From: Ceratopteris richardii
Taxonomy: Eukaryota > Streptophyta > Polypodiopsida > Polypodiales > Pteridaceae
DNA length: 64,000 nt
NCBI GenBank assembly: GCA_020310875.1
Contig: CM035412.1
Location: 133,331,773-133,395,772, forward strand
Direction of reading: 5' to 3'
Shown piece after piece: positions 10,096 to 20,330 of this stretch (its first letter is position 1; every line of letters starts with the position of its first letter). A model generated the notes under the pieces. The model had not been told where the DNA came from. It saw only the letters and a list, made by a program, of their open reading frames with translations, and made no database searches. The position numbers and the translations under genes are program-made.

Positions 10096-10992
10096 ATGAC
10101 CCAGTCAAGAGTGTGTCATCAACATAAAGAACAAGCACTGTAAGATCAGCCCCATTTTTGCATACATAGAGTGTGCTTTCAGTTGGACTACATGTGAAGC
10201 CAAGAGCAATCAAGTGCTTATATATTTTCTCATACCATGCACGTGGAGCTTGCTTGAGACCATACAAGGCTTTATGCAAGCGACAAACCATATGCTCTTT
10301 CCCTTTCATAGCAAATCCAGGAGGTTGCTTCACATAAACCTCTTCTTGCAAATCACCATTCAAGAAGGTTGTTTTTATGTCCAACTGATGCACTTTCCAA
10401 CCTCGATGGGCAGCCAATGCAACCACGGTACGAATGGTAGTATGATGCGTGAAGTAGGTGCAAAAGTTTCCTCATAGTCAATGCCATATTGTTGCACATA
10501 TCCTTCGGCAACCAATCGAGCTTTGTAGCGATCAATGCTACCATCAAAGTTTCTCTTAATCTTGTAAACCCACTTTGTACTAATGGCATTCTTTCCTTTT
10601 GGCAATTCACATAACTCCCAAGTACCATTCCTATGTATGGAATCTGTTTCTGATTGCATAGCACTCATCCATTGTGGATCATCACATGCATCTTCAAAAG
10701 AAAGTGGCTTTTCATTACATGCTGTAGCAATAAGAGAATAATCCACAAAATTACTTGATGCATGGTGAGAGCTTGATCTTGTTCTACCAAGTAAAGGTGC
10801 ACTCAATTTGCTGTCCTGCAAAGTTTGTTTCAGCCACTTTGGCATAGATTGTGCACTCTTGATAGACATGCGTTCATTATGTAATACATCTTCAACATGT
10901 ACATCATGCATGGGCTGAATTTCATGCTCATTTTCAACCATATTTTGATGCAAATGTTCAGCGTGGCTGGAAATTTCTAGTAGTTTTGGCAA
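10046..10992 (-). pseudogene. Copia-2 reverse transcriptase and preceding linker
   Basis: The upstream frame (10992-10375) shows linker sequence, then WMSAMQSETDSI, WELCELPKGK, WVYKIKR and RYKARLVAEGY, YEETFAP. The next frame (10426-10046) shows [27 protein letters not shown] and LYVDDTLLTG. YVDD, the RT catalytic pair, is intact. The frame change lies near 10420 and a second one near 10060. The arrangement is that of plant copia RT; two shifts prevent translation as one chain. Confidence 0.9.
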
Positions 10993-11440
10993 TTTTTGGC
11001 TGAAATTTTTCAGCCATGTTTGGCTGGAAATTCTCTACATTTTCAGCGCTATTTGGCTGGAATTTTTCAGCCCTTTGAACCTCAGTTGGCTGGTCTACAT
11101 GGGCATACTCAAGCGCACCATTTTGGAAAAAAGGCATGAGTGTATCGAACACATCTTGTGAGCTAACTGTTGGCTGTTTTTTGCATTCAAGTAGAGGGAA
11201 AACTGAATTTTCAGCAAATACCACATCTCGACTCACAATAATTGTGTTCGCCAATGGATGGTACAAACGATATCCCTTAGTTTCAACACTATAAGCAACA
11301 AATATACATTTCTTTGCCTTGTCATCAAGTTTGTGACGTTGTTGTGATGGCACAAGAGCATATGCCAAACAACCAAACACATGCATATGACTAACCATAG
11401 GCTTATGACCATTCCAAGCCTCATAAGGAGTGATGACTCT
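10958..11440 (-). pseudogene. Copia-2 integrase C-terminal part with FQP-repeat linker
   Basis: The frame contains HMHVFGCLAYALVPSQ, KKCIFVAYSVETKGYRLY and VSRDVVFAE, the conserved end of copia integrase, then a linker in which FQPN-AE / FQPK-like units occur four times (10965-11110). A TAG at about 11440 interrupts the frame between TKA and RVITPYEAW, and a frameshift near 10960-10990 ends it. The linker repeat is not a known domain. Confidence 0.82.
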
Positions 11441-12943
11441 CTATGCTTTTGTAGGGCAGCGATTCAACACATAATTTGCACACATGACCACTTCCATCCA
11501 AAACTTATCAGGAAGATGCTTTCCTTTAACCATACATCGTGCCATTTCAAGTAGAGTTCTATTTTTATGCTCGACAACACCATTTTGCTGAGGTATATAT
11601 GGAACCGTACATTGGTGTGAAATACCTCTTTCACGAAGAAAAGCATTAAACTCATGTGACATGTATTCACCACCATGATCCGGGTGTAGAGTCAAAAGCT
11701 TTTGTGAAGAAAAATTTTCAGCCATAGCTAAAAATGCTTTGAAGCAAGAAAATACCTCATTCTTTGCTTTCATGGGATACACCCATGTATGGCGAGTAGC
11801 ATCATCAATGAAGGTAACAAAATATACATGCTTCCCAAAAGATGGAGTCTTGATGGGACCACATACATCACTATGAACAAGTTGCAATTTTCTTGTAGTG
11901 TGTGTATGACTACCTTTTGGAAAAGAAGCACGATGCATTTTTCCGAGAATGCAACCCTCACATGCATGCTTTTCAATGGACTCAGGTGTAGGCAAACCAA
12001 TAACCATGTCCTTCTTTTGCAAGTAAAGCAAACTATTAAAGTTCAAGTGACCAAAACGAGCATGCCAAAGCTCCATTTCAGCCATGGAAGAAGTATGAGC
12101 AACCAAGGCATTCGAGGCAGCCCTCTTATATGTATCCATGCGATACAAACCATTACATAATGTACCGGACATCACGATAACATCACCATTGCTGAAATCA
12201 TGAACCATGCACTTATCATCAACAAAGTGTACATGAAGTCCAGCTTTGGCAATCAAAGGAACTAAAATTAAGTTCTTCTTGACATCGGACACATACAATG
12301 CATTTTTCAAGAGAATCACACCTCCATTTCCAGCCGTAAGCTCAGTTTCTCCTACTCCAATGATAGGATAAGAGGCATTGTTTGCACACACCACATGTCC
12401 TCCTTTGGGTGCATCTTTCAAAGAGGCAAAAAATCTTTTGCATGATGTTATGTGCTTTGAAGCACCACTATCAAAGAACCAATCCGAATCAGCCTCACTC
12501 ACAACCATACATTTAGAATGCAAAGAAACATCATAATGACATGTAACAACACATGCCCAAAAATCTTGAGCCATGTTAGCTTCATCATTCTTTACATTTG
12601 CTGAATTTTCAGCAATAGACATGCCGGATTCCTTCTTCTTTTCATTGCGTTTAGCAAGCTTTCTACACTCATCAATCGTATGACCGGCCTTCCGACAATA
12701 CTTGCATCTCTTCTTCTTTTGCAAATCAGCATCATTAGTGGAATGAGTGGAAGAGGAAGCTTGAGGCTTTGGTTTTGATGAACCTAAAGCTGAACCAAAC
12801 TTGCTTTTCCCTTTTTGTGAGATAGCAAGTGCTTGTGTTCCCTCAAGCAAACCACTCCTATTCACTCTAGATTGCTCTTCTTGCAAAAGAAGAGACACAA
12901 ACTCATCAAATGCATACATATTAGGATTTCCTTTTGCAAACAA
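11441..12943 (-). pseudogene. Copia-2 gag C-terminus, zinc knuckle, protease and integrase core
   Basis: A 500-codon open run. In order from its start: the end of gag, a zinc knuckle of form CKYC-x4-H-x4-C near residue 85, the protease motif FDSGASKHIT near residue 157 (aspartate dyad subunit), the GAG-pre-integrase motif LWHARFGHLNF and its C-x2-C zinc pair. Then comes the integrase core with SDVCGPI (first Asp), HPDHGGEY (second Asp) and the QQNGVVEHKNR segment with the catalytic Glu. It ends at an in-frame TAG near 11440. The segment is intact enough to have been functional recently. The frame begins after an in-frame TAA at about 12973 that separates it from the gag start. Confidence 0.9.
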
Positions 12944-12970
12944 ACGGAGTGTAGTAGCAAAGCTTTGAAA

Positions 12971-13540
12971 AGATTATGGCAATCCTTTCAACAATGTAGA
13001 AATGAGTGATGCATTCGGAATAATCTTATCTATGTTTGCCAATTGCTCTTTCAACTCCTTGATGCATGTCACATACACATCCACCAACTTATTATCAGCC
13101 ATACATACATCCTCAAGTTGCTTCCTCAAGTATGCAACATGTGCTTCATTACGCACGGCATACAAAGAAGCAAGAGTGTCCCATGCCTGTCGTGATGTAG
13201 AACATGACCGAATGTGTGGAACTATATGATGCCTCATAGAAAGTGCAATCAAAGCATGAGCTTGAGCATCTTTTCCATCCCATCTAAGGTGCTCCTGTGT
13301 AGGTGGAGAAGGAGAAACCACTGTACTCGAAGAAGAGGCTCCATCTGTGACAATAGACTGTGAAGTAGAAGCACCTGCAGGTCTTCGATCTACATCTGCC
13401 ACTATGTTCCAAAGTTGTTTGGCAACAAGAACATGCTTCATCATGTAAGACCACATCGGATAGTTGGTCCCATCAAGCTTATCTTCAGCTTGAAGCATGC
13501 CAAACAAGTCATTGCTGCCCGCCATTTCACAAAGGAACAA
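12971..13540 (-). pseudogene. Copia-2 gag N-terminal part
   Basis: Starts at ATG 13540 (a shorter start MAGSND follows six codons later). The text shows DKLDGTNYPMWSYMMKHVL, the usual beginning of copia gag, a serine-rich insertion, W-D--D--A---I--SM and LKQL-related helices that match the UBN2-type gag fold. Gag forms the particle shell. The frame stops at a TAA near 12973 and continues in the same frame into the zinc-knuckle block, so a single nonsense change separates the two. Confidence 0.85.
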
Positions 13541-13790
13541 GAATGTGACAAAATCTTCACTTCGACGAAAGTTGAAATGAGTGCTGAAGTTTCAGCTCAC
13601 AAACCGTCACTCTGATGACGATTCTGACTACACAAATGGCTTCAAGTTGGGGATAAAACCCTAGTGCACCTGCTGGAAATGTTTCTTGGCTGCTGAAATT
13701 CACAGTTCTATGCTCTGAAGTCGATTTGCACTGTTAGAAGTGTGCACATGCCGCAACACGAAAACCTGAAACTTGAGAAGGAACTGAACC
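13541..13790 (-). other. Copia-2 untranslated leader
   Basis: About 250 bp between PBS and gag start on the minus strand. It holds no conserved frame. Repeated cagctgaaat/gctgaaattt-like words recall the gctgaaa repeats of the pol linker. Confidence 0.6.
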
Positions 13791-13803
13791 TGCTCTGATA
13801 CCA
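13791..13803 (-). other. Copia-2 primer binding site (initiator Met-tRNA)
   Basis: On the minus strand the sequence is TGGTATCAGAGCA, one base after the 5' LTR end. This is the standard complement of the 3' end of plant initiator Met-tRNA used by many copia elements to start minus-strand DNA. Confidence 0.93.
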
Positions 13804-13804
13804 C

Positions 13805-14094
13805 TGTTGGGTGTGTGTAGGTGCGAGAGACACACGAGAAGCACACACAAGGAGCACAAACATAGCAAAACACACGGAGAAGATGATGGCTGGAATAGCT
13901 CTCTCTATTGACGATGAACTGAACTGAAGTAAGAGCTGAATAATATCCCTAAGTACAAAGTACCACCACATATGAGAGTATCAAGTATGTGGTAACATGG
14001 GGAAAAAACCTCTAGCCAACACTAGAGTAAAAATTTCCCATGTACAGGGAAAAGGTTCACATCAAAGCTACTCGAGGAACACATAAGTGTAACA
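13805..14094 (-). repeat. Copia-2 5' LTR
   Basis: 290 bp, beginning TGTTGGG and ending GTAACA, paired with 8836-9128. The differences are mostly transitions, with a two-base gap near the start and a one-base gap near the end. Confidence 0.93.
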
Positions 14095-14099
14095 AAAAC
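14095..14099. repeat. Target-site duplication AAAAC of Copia-2 (right copy)
   Basis: Identical to 8831-8835 and directly after the LTR end at 14094. Confidence 0.93.
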
Positions 14100-14244
14100 C
14101 TTACTTAAGAGGTTCTTGTTACCATCAAAAGCCTTGACATTTCCAATTTTCTTAATTGATTGTCTAGTATCATCACCTGTCTGCACTTCATGTTTCCCTT
14201 TAGGTTCTTCAAGATCAGATAGCAATGCTACATTTCTAGCCACA
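14100..14244 (-). pseudogene. Copia-1 segment between protease and GAG-pre-integrase
   Basis: The frame reads HVARNVALLSDLEEPKG, then TGDDTRQSIKKIGNV and NKNLLSKV. This is the stretch after the protease active site of copia pol (usually SGAS-H-T ... GDD---I--IG-V ... L--VLYVP). It ends in phase with 8541-8830 on the other side of Copia-2. The protease DSGAS motif itself is missing because the element is cut at 14244. Confidence 0.75.
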
Positions 14245-14805
14245 TGTCACTCTAGTACAATGGTGAGTACCAACGTGAGGAGCTCCACCTCGTAATTGTC
14301 AATCTGTGGAGAGGGTAGGCCGATATGACGATTGAGAGCAAGTGAAGTGCACGAAGGTGATGGTGAGAAATACAAATGCACACACATACACACACACACG
14401 AGGAAAAAGTCAATAGAGATCAATGGAAGGCAAGAAAGTAACTCATATTCATCACACACTAGTTACAATAGCTCTACTAGCTCAATAGCTACTAGTTTCA
14501 AGAGTTTCAAAAAGTTCAAAAACACCTGTCAAAATGAGCTCTCTAGCTCTAGTTATAGTTTTTGCCTAGTTTTGACCAGTTTCACATCTAGTGACTGACA
14601 TAGTTAGAAAATAAGTTCTACATCTAATTTGAGGTACCTAACGTCTTCCAAAAATTATGAAAATTGGTATGAGCTACCTACTTAGACTACTCAAGCTCAA
14701 GGACTCCTCGGCTTGCACAAAATGGAGTCGTACATGTGGTAATCGGATGTATGTACATATATTACATTGTTTTAGTGATAAAAATCACTATTTGGGTTAT
14801 GAAAT
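14245..14805 (-). repeat. Gypsy-A LTR-like terminal region
   Basis: The block starts TGTCACTC at the point where Copia-1 is cut and runs to the end of ORF X. Over about 500 bp it is recognisably but distantly related to 28205-28735. Shared strings in the same order include gagctctctagctc, atagtttttg, aattatgaaaattggta, ctcaagct-gaggactcc and aaaatggagtc. The position next to ORF X fits a 3' LTR. The right boundary and the PPT are not clear, so the LTR proper may be shorter. Confidence 0.6.
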
Positions 14806-15730
14806 GGCCTATGTGCTTCCTCTGCCTGTGTGACGAGATCTTGTGCTTGGTCCTTTGCCTTGAACACTCCCCTCCTCGTTTTTGTCATCCCTGATAGAAC
14901 CTGATTGTGTGTGGGTAATGTAGTTATTAAGGAGGTATGTCACAAGGGTGTATTTTGTTATTCGAATGCCTGTGATAAGGTCTCTTTCTAGCTTCTCCCA
15001 ATTGATGGGTAGGGGTTCGTGAGGAGGTGGCATCTGATAATGCTTGGAGTACATCACTCGTTCGCATGTGAACAAATGGAGAAAATGAGTGGGTCTGCTA
15101 ATAAATACTTTTGAGTGGTACTCCTAGAATCCAGTAGTGAACATGTCTTCAAACTTCTGCTTGTAGTAGGTGGGAACATACTTCAATAGGTAGTGCCACA
15201 CATAACATACCTTGAGTGAGGGCGTCGTGCTCATATCATATACTAAATCCAAGTTTCCATGTTCGAATTCAGGGCTATTCACCATTGGAGCCTTGACATG
15301 CTTGAATGTCTTGAAGACCATTTGCATCATATCAAAATTTTTCTCTGTCATTTGCAGAGTGACATCGGGCATACAATGTAGGAGGGTAACCAATGGCAAA
15401 TAGTAGCCATCATGTAGCCCATTGTAGGTGTGTTATTCTGAGGAGGTGCTAAGTAAGGGTAGTTGAGCCAATCTTTACATTCTCTGTTGTTCTGAACTTT
15501 AATTGCGAAGGCCTTCCAAGAACGTCTTCTAGGGATCGGTCCATAGCAAGGCTTGTATTTTAGATGTGTGGGCACATGCATCCACGTATGCATCATCTCT
15601 GGATATTGTTATAGTAATTCCATCCTCCATGTGGGTTGATATATATGACCCTTTTCAGCTTCCAGGAAGACATCTTCTGGCTTAAACTGAGTGGCATGCG
15701 TGGGGCGCTTTGTAGTGATGCTCTCAATCT
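14806..15730 (-). pseudogene. ORF X (Gypsy-A copy), conserved C-terminal region
   Basis: I do not recognise this protein. Reading down from about 15730 it shows RPTHATQFKPEDVFLEAE, GHIYQPTWRMELL, a stop-interrupted YPEMMHTWMHVP, RRRSWKAFAIKVQNN, DWLNYPYLAPP, HGNLDLVYDMSTTPSLKV and YYKQKFEDMFTTGF. It ends with SIRDDKNEEGSVQGKG and STRSRHTGRG at the stop near 14806. The same succession occurs at 34.7-35.3 / 28.7-29.2 kb and at 46.5-47.5 kb, at roughly 40-55% identity. Conservation of aromatic and proline positions across three divergent copies argues for selection on a protein. It has a basic, Arg/Gly-rich end and no membrane segment. Frames shift near 15120 and 15380. Confidence 0.65.
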
Positions 15731-16200
15731 ATGCATTATATTCAAAAATCAATGGAAAATAAGGTTTATACTACAACTCACTAGTAGTTATGTGTCGATG
15801 TGGTGTGATAGCGGCAAAATATGGAGACTTTAGAATAACTTCTTCAATAGTGGTCATTGCATGTAACTGAGCATCAATTCTCGTCGAATGTCTTTTGCCG
15901 AGTTCTTCAACCATCTTCAACCATCCTGGGGGAGGTAACTGTTATGTATCTTGGCCTGCTTCTAAGGATGTGCCTCCAACAACAGGTAGTGATATGTATT
16001 CTTCTTCAAACGTGTCATCCATTGGGATTTATATGGTTTCGTCGTGTTCCGGCAAGTCCGATGGAGATTCTGGTCTAGGAGGCTCTAGCATGCTAGATAC
16101 TTGGGGTTGCAACTCTTGGAATTTTTTCGTAGCTCATTCAATTCTTCAAGGAGGGCCAATGGTGTGACCTCATGCACAATTGTAGGTCCTAGGAATCCTT
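15731..16200 (-). pseudogene. ORF X (Gypsy-A copy), acidic Ser/Pro linker
   Basis: Between the coiled coil and the C-terminal region the minus strand reads scraps such as ASSSRPESPSDLPEHDETI, IPMDDTFEEEYISLP and GWLKMVEELGKRHSTRIDAQ, broken by stops. The composition (S, P, D, E) is that of a flexible linker. No domain is recognised. Confidence 0.5.
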
Positions 16201-16760
16201 TAATGTCAATTTCTCATTTCCTTCCTTGAGCGCCGCACGCTCTACTTGTAGTCGATTGTAATCTTCGAGCACACGTGTGTGGTCATCCAATAGAATTTGC
16301 ATAGACTTAGGAGGAACAACTCTAAAGCATGAGGGGCTGATAGGTGTCTTTGGACTATCCAGCATAGCCTCGAAGTTTTCACGGTTTTGCTATTGAAGTC
16401 GTTGATTTTCTTCTTTCGTTGCGTTGAGGTGCCTCTAAAGGACTGCCATATTTCACGATAGTTGAGCATTACATATTAAATATACATCTAACTGAGACTC
16501 GAATTCTTTCACATGCTCCTATACTTGCGCCTCGAGGGTTTGTTGTTGCTTTTGGTGCTCCACATCCGAGGCTTGATATTTCACATTGAGTTCTTGGTTT
16601 TGTAATGTCAGTGCATCTAGTTGTTTTTGCAAGTCTTGGGTTGTCTGTTGGAGGGCCGAATGTTGTCGCCCTAACAAAGAATAATCTATGTTAATTTGTT
16701 GAAGGCATTGTATCATCTGTTGAATGGCAGCATCAACGGTGGAAGATGATGATGATGCAA
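16200..16760 (-). pseudogene. ORF X (Gypsy-A copy), coiled-coil region
   Basis: The frame reads IQQMIQCLQQINIDYSLLG, QHSALQQTTQDLQKQLDAL, TLQNQELNVKYQ and further down (across two stops) EENQRLQ, ILLDDHTRVLEDYNRLQV and ERAALKEGNEKLTL. Leucines at heptad spacing with many Q, E, K and N are typical of a long coiled coil of about 150-190 residues. The Gypsy-C copy has an equivalent stretch at 47.5-48.5 kb. It may drive oligomerisation of the ORF X product; that is inference. Confidence 0.65.
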
Positions 16761-17582
16761 ATGTTGGAAATGATACATGCGTGGTGGGTTGTGATGCAAG
16801 GGGTAGGGGAGTTGGGGTTGGGATGGTGGATGCTGTGGCAAGTGTGGCAAGGTGCACGGTGATGGGTGTCGTGTGGAGTGTGCTAATTGATGTGGATGAT
16901 ACTTGTACATGTGCATCCAGTGAGGCAGTGGGTGAAATCTCCATGTCACTAGAGGTGCTTTCGGTGGCAGAAATATGAAAGAGTGAAGTGGGTGCAATTG
17001 GATGGTGTGGGGGGTGCAACAATGTTGTAAGAGGAGAGTGGAGTGGTGTGATTGGTGGCCCTAAGAAAGGAGTGGATGAACGAAATTCTTGTGGAGACAT
17101 TACAAAGGGAAACGAGGGGGGGTTCGTGGAGATAGAAAATATCTGAAAGAGGGGTAGAAAAAGGGTGGTTGTATATGCAATGTAAAGGTGTACAATGGGT
17201 TGGTGGTGTACGAATGGAAATGTCGAGGTGGTGAAATGACTTGTGGCATAAGGAAAGGTGGAATGAAGACAAACGTGATGGGAGGGTTAGTTGTAGTCAG
17301 GTTGGAGATCACGAGCCAAATGGAAACAGAGGATGAAATGCAAACTTCAGGACTTTCTACATTGTCAACGGAGGGTTGGGTTGGTGCTATGGGAGAAGAA
17401 GGGGTGGTTTCGCCAATGGTGTATACAGGGGTAGTGTCTTTGCTCATAGTTGGGTCAATGGTTGAAGAACCCATCGGAGGTGCGGATGTCATAGGTTTCA
17501 TCGGTACACAAATATATGCACCCAACCGTTTGAGTATTCTGACTTGCCGAGGGCCAAACTTGGGTAGTGGTTTTTGCTTCAA
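16761..17582 (-). pseudogene. ORF X (Gypsy-A copy), Ser/Thr/Pro-rich linker
   Basis: Two overlapping open runs (17100 downwards and 17582-17100) encode very S-, T-, P- and H-rich sequence, such as SSTSISTLHTTPITVHLA and PPMGSSTIDPTMSKDTTP. Low complexity of this kind is common in linkers and gives long open frames on both strands, so the exact frame is uncertain. It lies between the N-terminal conserved block and the coiled coil. Confidence 0.5.
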
Positions 17583-18300
17583 GTAGCGAATGCTTCTGGT
17601 ACGCCCATTGATTGGACCAATTCATGCATAGCTACAATGAATGTCTCTTCAAAGCCACCGTTAACCAATTCTTGCTCCAAAATGGCTTGAATCTATTCCT
17701 CAATTAGCTTGCTCCTCGCCCAAGCCTTATTCATTGTGTCATGTAGCCGTTTGATGGCTATCGTATATGCAGCTACTTTTGCTGTCTCATCTTCATATGT
17801 GCTGGTGTCTCCTTGAGCTTTGGCTTGTGTCTCTGATCGATGTTCTTCTCTCTCACTCTCTTCAATGTCCTCTACACCCTCATTGGTCACTGTGTGCTCA
17901 TCATCTTCTTCTTCAGAGTCAGAATCCTCGCCCCCTTTCGATGGTGTGGTTGGGTAAGTGGGTCCTTCAGATTCCTAAGAAACAAATTGTGTCCGAAAAC
18001 TGGAAGTCACTGGACAACACCTCTGGTATCTCGAAGTCAAAGGTGGTATTGATGTCTTCTGTACCCAAGCTAACAGTCGAAAAAGTAAAAGATTCAAATA
18101 CAAAAGTGGTGGTCACAATGGGAACCTCAACTGTTGTGGTGGTCATGATGGGCCCTCACTCATTGTAGCAGTTTGAGTCAAACAGATTCTGAGTGGTGGA
18201 ACTAGCGGTTGTGATTGAGCTAGAGGTCATTGTGGGGAGGTCTCCAGCATGGGTTGTGGTGAAGGTGAGTCCGCAACCTCTAAACAAGGAATTGTACCAT
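17583..18300 (-). pseudogene. ORF X (Gypsy-A copy), acidic middle part
   Basis: The minus strand shows NEGVEDIEESEREEHRSE and TAKVAAYTIAIKRLHDTMNK, an acidic segment followed by a predicted helix. The 48.6-48.95 kb part of Gypsy-C is similarly acidic. Neither has a recognisable domain. Several stops interrupt the frame. Confidence 0.45.
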
Positions 18301-19230
18301 GCATTCACTTTACTCGCTTGGCATTTGTAGGTCGCTTGGTTTTCTTTGAAACCTTGTATTGTTGTAACTCTGCTGCTAGGAGAGCTCTTTCAAGGGTGAT
18401 ACCATAAGCTAAGCACATATAAATAATGCGTGTGAGAGCATAGGAACCATGGACAACCTTTTTCTTTTCCCAACGATGTCCTACCAGTGCAAGCTGGTCC
18501 TAGATGTAAGTTGCAATGTCAATGGTTTGAGGGGTAGCGAGGTATAATCCAAACCATAAGTGCTTGTGGGGAATCATAAAACGTTCCTGTGCGGGAAAAA
18601 CAAAATGCTGGAGATAGATCCTCAAAGGGGTAGTGAGATGAGGAGTGATTGCTAAGATAGCAGGCCATTTATCCATGTCACTTTGCTTCATAGCTTCGAG
18701 AATGAGATGCTCTTTCTCCGTGGCATATGATTACCATGAATCTTCAGAGCTATTCTGATTAAATCCAAGGACAAAGTGAACTTCTTGAATGGGGGGTCAT
18801 TTACTAAGGAAGGCAGTATGAATACTGGATCCAAATCCTTTTTCTCTTGTTCTTTGATAGATGCAACTAGATAATAGCACCAATAGAAGTCAGGTTTAGG
18901 AAGTGGTGCACTGAAATAGGTTGCAAATCCTGCTATTTGCCAAATAGGCCCGAGCTCTTCACTGTTCTAAAGGGCTTCAAATTCTTGAGAGAAGAACTAC
19001 TATCGTCTCCAAACATTGGCTTCGTATGTCAGATTAGCCTTGTAGATAAATTTCACATCGACGTGTCGTCGGACAAGTGGGAACCAATGTGCTTTACTGC
19101 TCATTTTTTCCATATTACTCCTAGGTGGGTCTTCAATTAGCATGGGCTCCCTGAAACCTTGGAATTCGGGTGGCACCACTGTTAACAGGTTCTTGAATGG
19201 AAGGCCTGAGAAATCGACCACTGGTCATCC
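18301..19230 (-). pseudogene. ORF X (Gypsy-A copy), N-terminal conserved region
   Basis: Open runs read DFSGLPFKNLLTVVPPEF, MEKMSSKAHWFPLVRRHVD, then (18691 downwards) DMDKWPAILAITPHLTT, PHKHLWFGLYLATPQTI and, past a stop, HRWEKKKVVHGSYALTRIIY. The Gypsy-C copy at 48.95-50.07 kb shows a matching layout: NKAKGHWFCEDQPAGDYLF, then KKQWNHKNFLNGSVALTILI with YHAFGIREH. An HWF core and a W-KK/NF-G-S-ALT-II motif are shared. I do not know this domain. Confidence 0.55.
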
Positions 19231-20330
19231 AAGTGCCACATTGGTGGAACTTTCTAGCCTGTGAATGAACCTAAACTGGAGTGATGAGGAAAAAAAATTA
19301 GTCACAGAAATTAATTAAGATCCCAAGGAGATGAGACCTCCATTCCTTCCACCACCAACATGCTTCCCATGTAGTGTGCGTGGTTTTAATGATGTGTGAT
19401 TATGAAGTGAATGTGAGTAGTGCGTGATTTGATTGTGAGTGATTATGTGTGAGGTGTGTGGTGTTACACTTGAAAGCTTGTGAGCATTGCCTACTAAGTT
19501 AGTGTAAGTTACAAGGTTGGTAGTTAGATGAGGTGAAAAAGCTAGAGATGGATGGAGTAGTAAGTGGGTGCTTATCATCACAAGTTTCCGGTGAGGATTG
19601 GCTTGGTTAGGTGCAGTCATGATTAGTGAAGTCTTGGGAATCCATTTTTGTACAATATGATGGGGCACAAAAGATGAAGTGGAATATACAAAAGAGGGTT
19701 TGTAGGGTGTCTAGTTCCTAGCAGAAAAGGTTTTCCTTGGGTTCATTAAGGTTGATTTATATGTTTCATAGTTCTTTGGTACCGAAATGTTGCAAGACTT
19801 GGATTTGGCTTTCACTTAGGGCTTTGGCACCCAAATCTGTCGAGTGCACTACAACTGCTGTGATGGAAAATGACAGGATTGTTGAAGATCTAGAGGGGTT
19901 CACTCGTTTGATGAGTATCTTTTTCTATCCACCTTTGGCATGTGATTACCTTAGTAGACTATCCAAGGGGCCACCCTGGTGTGCTGTGCCTTTGAGTATG
20001 TAGGTGATGTGGCCATGCTAGTCATCGAGGGTGAGATGTCATGTCAACACTCTCCTTTGGCAAAGAAGGGAGATCCAATGCTAACATGTCCAACCCATTA
20101 GGGAATGAGGCATTCTCGACCACCGATCTAGGTAGACACTGTGTTAGCAAGGGTGATCCGATGGAGGTTCTTGAATCCTCCCATGTTTAACTGCGTAATT
20201 GCGGAGCTCTTGGTGGCCTTTCAAGCTTGCCTAGAGTCTCTGAGGGTTCATGCCCAGCTTGAGGTTGAGTGTTACGCCACCATACTTGTCCAAATCTTGT
20301 CTGCTTACTCTGTTTTACCTCCTTGAGGGG
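19231..20330 (-). other. Gypsy-A/B region between integrase tail and ORF X
   Basis: About 1.1 kb with many stops in all minus frames. A GT-rich stretch at 19370-19480 produces a His/Thr-rich frame of no evident meaning. In Gypsy-C the same interval holds a second retropepsin-like domain; I could not find a clear match to it here. If Gypsy-A/B is a recombinant, the joint is probably in this interval. Confidence 0.45.

Larger units (their letters stand above)
8836..14094 (-). mobile_element. Copia-2: nearly complete Ty1/copia retrotransposon nested in Copia-1
   Basis: A 5.26-kb element with LTRs at 8836-9128 and 13805-14094, each beginning TGTTGG and ending GTAACA. It has a PPT next to the left LTR, a PBS next to the right one, and a five-base target duplication AAAAC on both sides. 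The internal order on the minus strand is gag, zinc knuckle, protease, integrase, RT, RNase H. The LTRs differ at about a dozen positions plus two short gaps over roughly 290 bp (counted by eye), so the insertion is moderately old. Two in-frame stops and two or three frameshifts have accumulated in gag-pol. Confidence 0.94.
4728..14244 (-). mobile_element. Copia-1: 5'-truncated Ty1/copia element split by Copia-2
   Basis: On the minus strand the order is protease-adjacent region, GAG-pre-integrase, integrase, RT, RNase H, PPT and candidate LTR, which is the copia order. Copia-2 (8836-14094) sits inside the GAG-pre-integrase region. Across it the Copia-1 frame resumes at the duplicated AAAAC, so 14100-14243 joins 8541-8830. 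At 14244/14245 Copia-1 stops abruptly and LTR-like sequence of a gypsy element begins, so its gag, protease active site, PBS and 5' LTR are missing from the window. Many stops and frameshifts make it a dead copy. Confidence 0.8.

Noticed and set aside
17188..17586. Plus-strand 132-codon frame opposite the ORF X linker
   Set aside because: Gly/Val-rich antisense shadow of a Pro/Ser/Thr-rich coding stretch; no independent feature.
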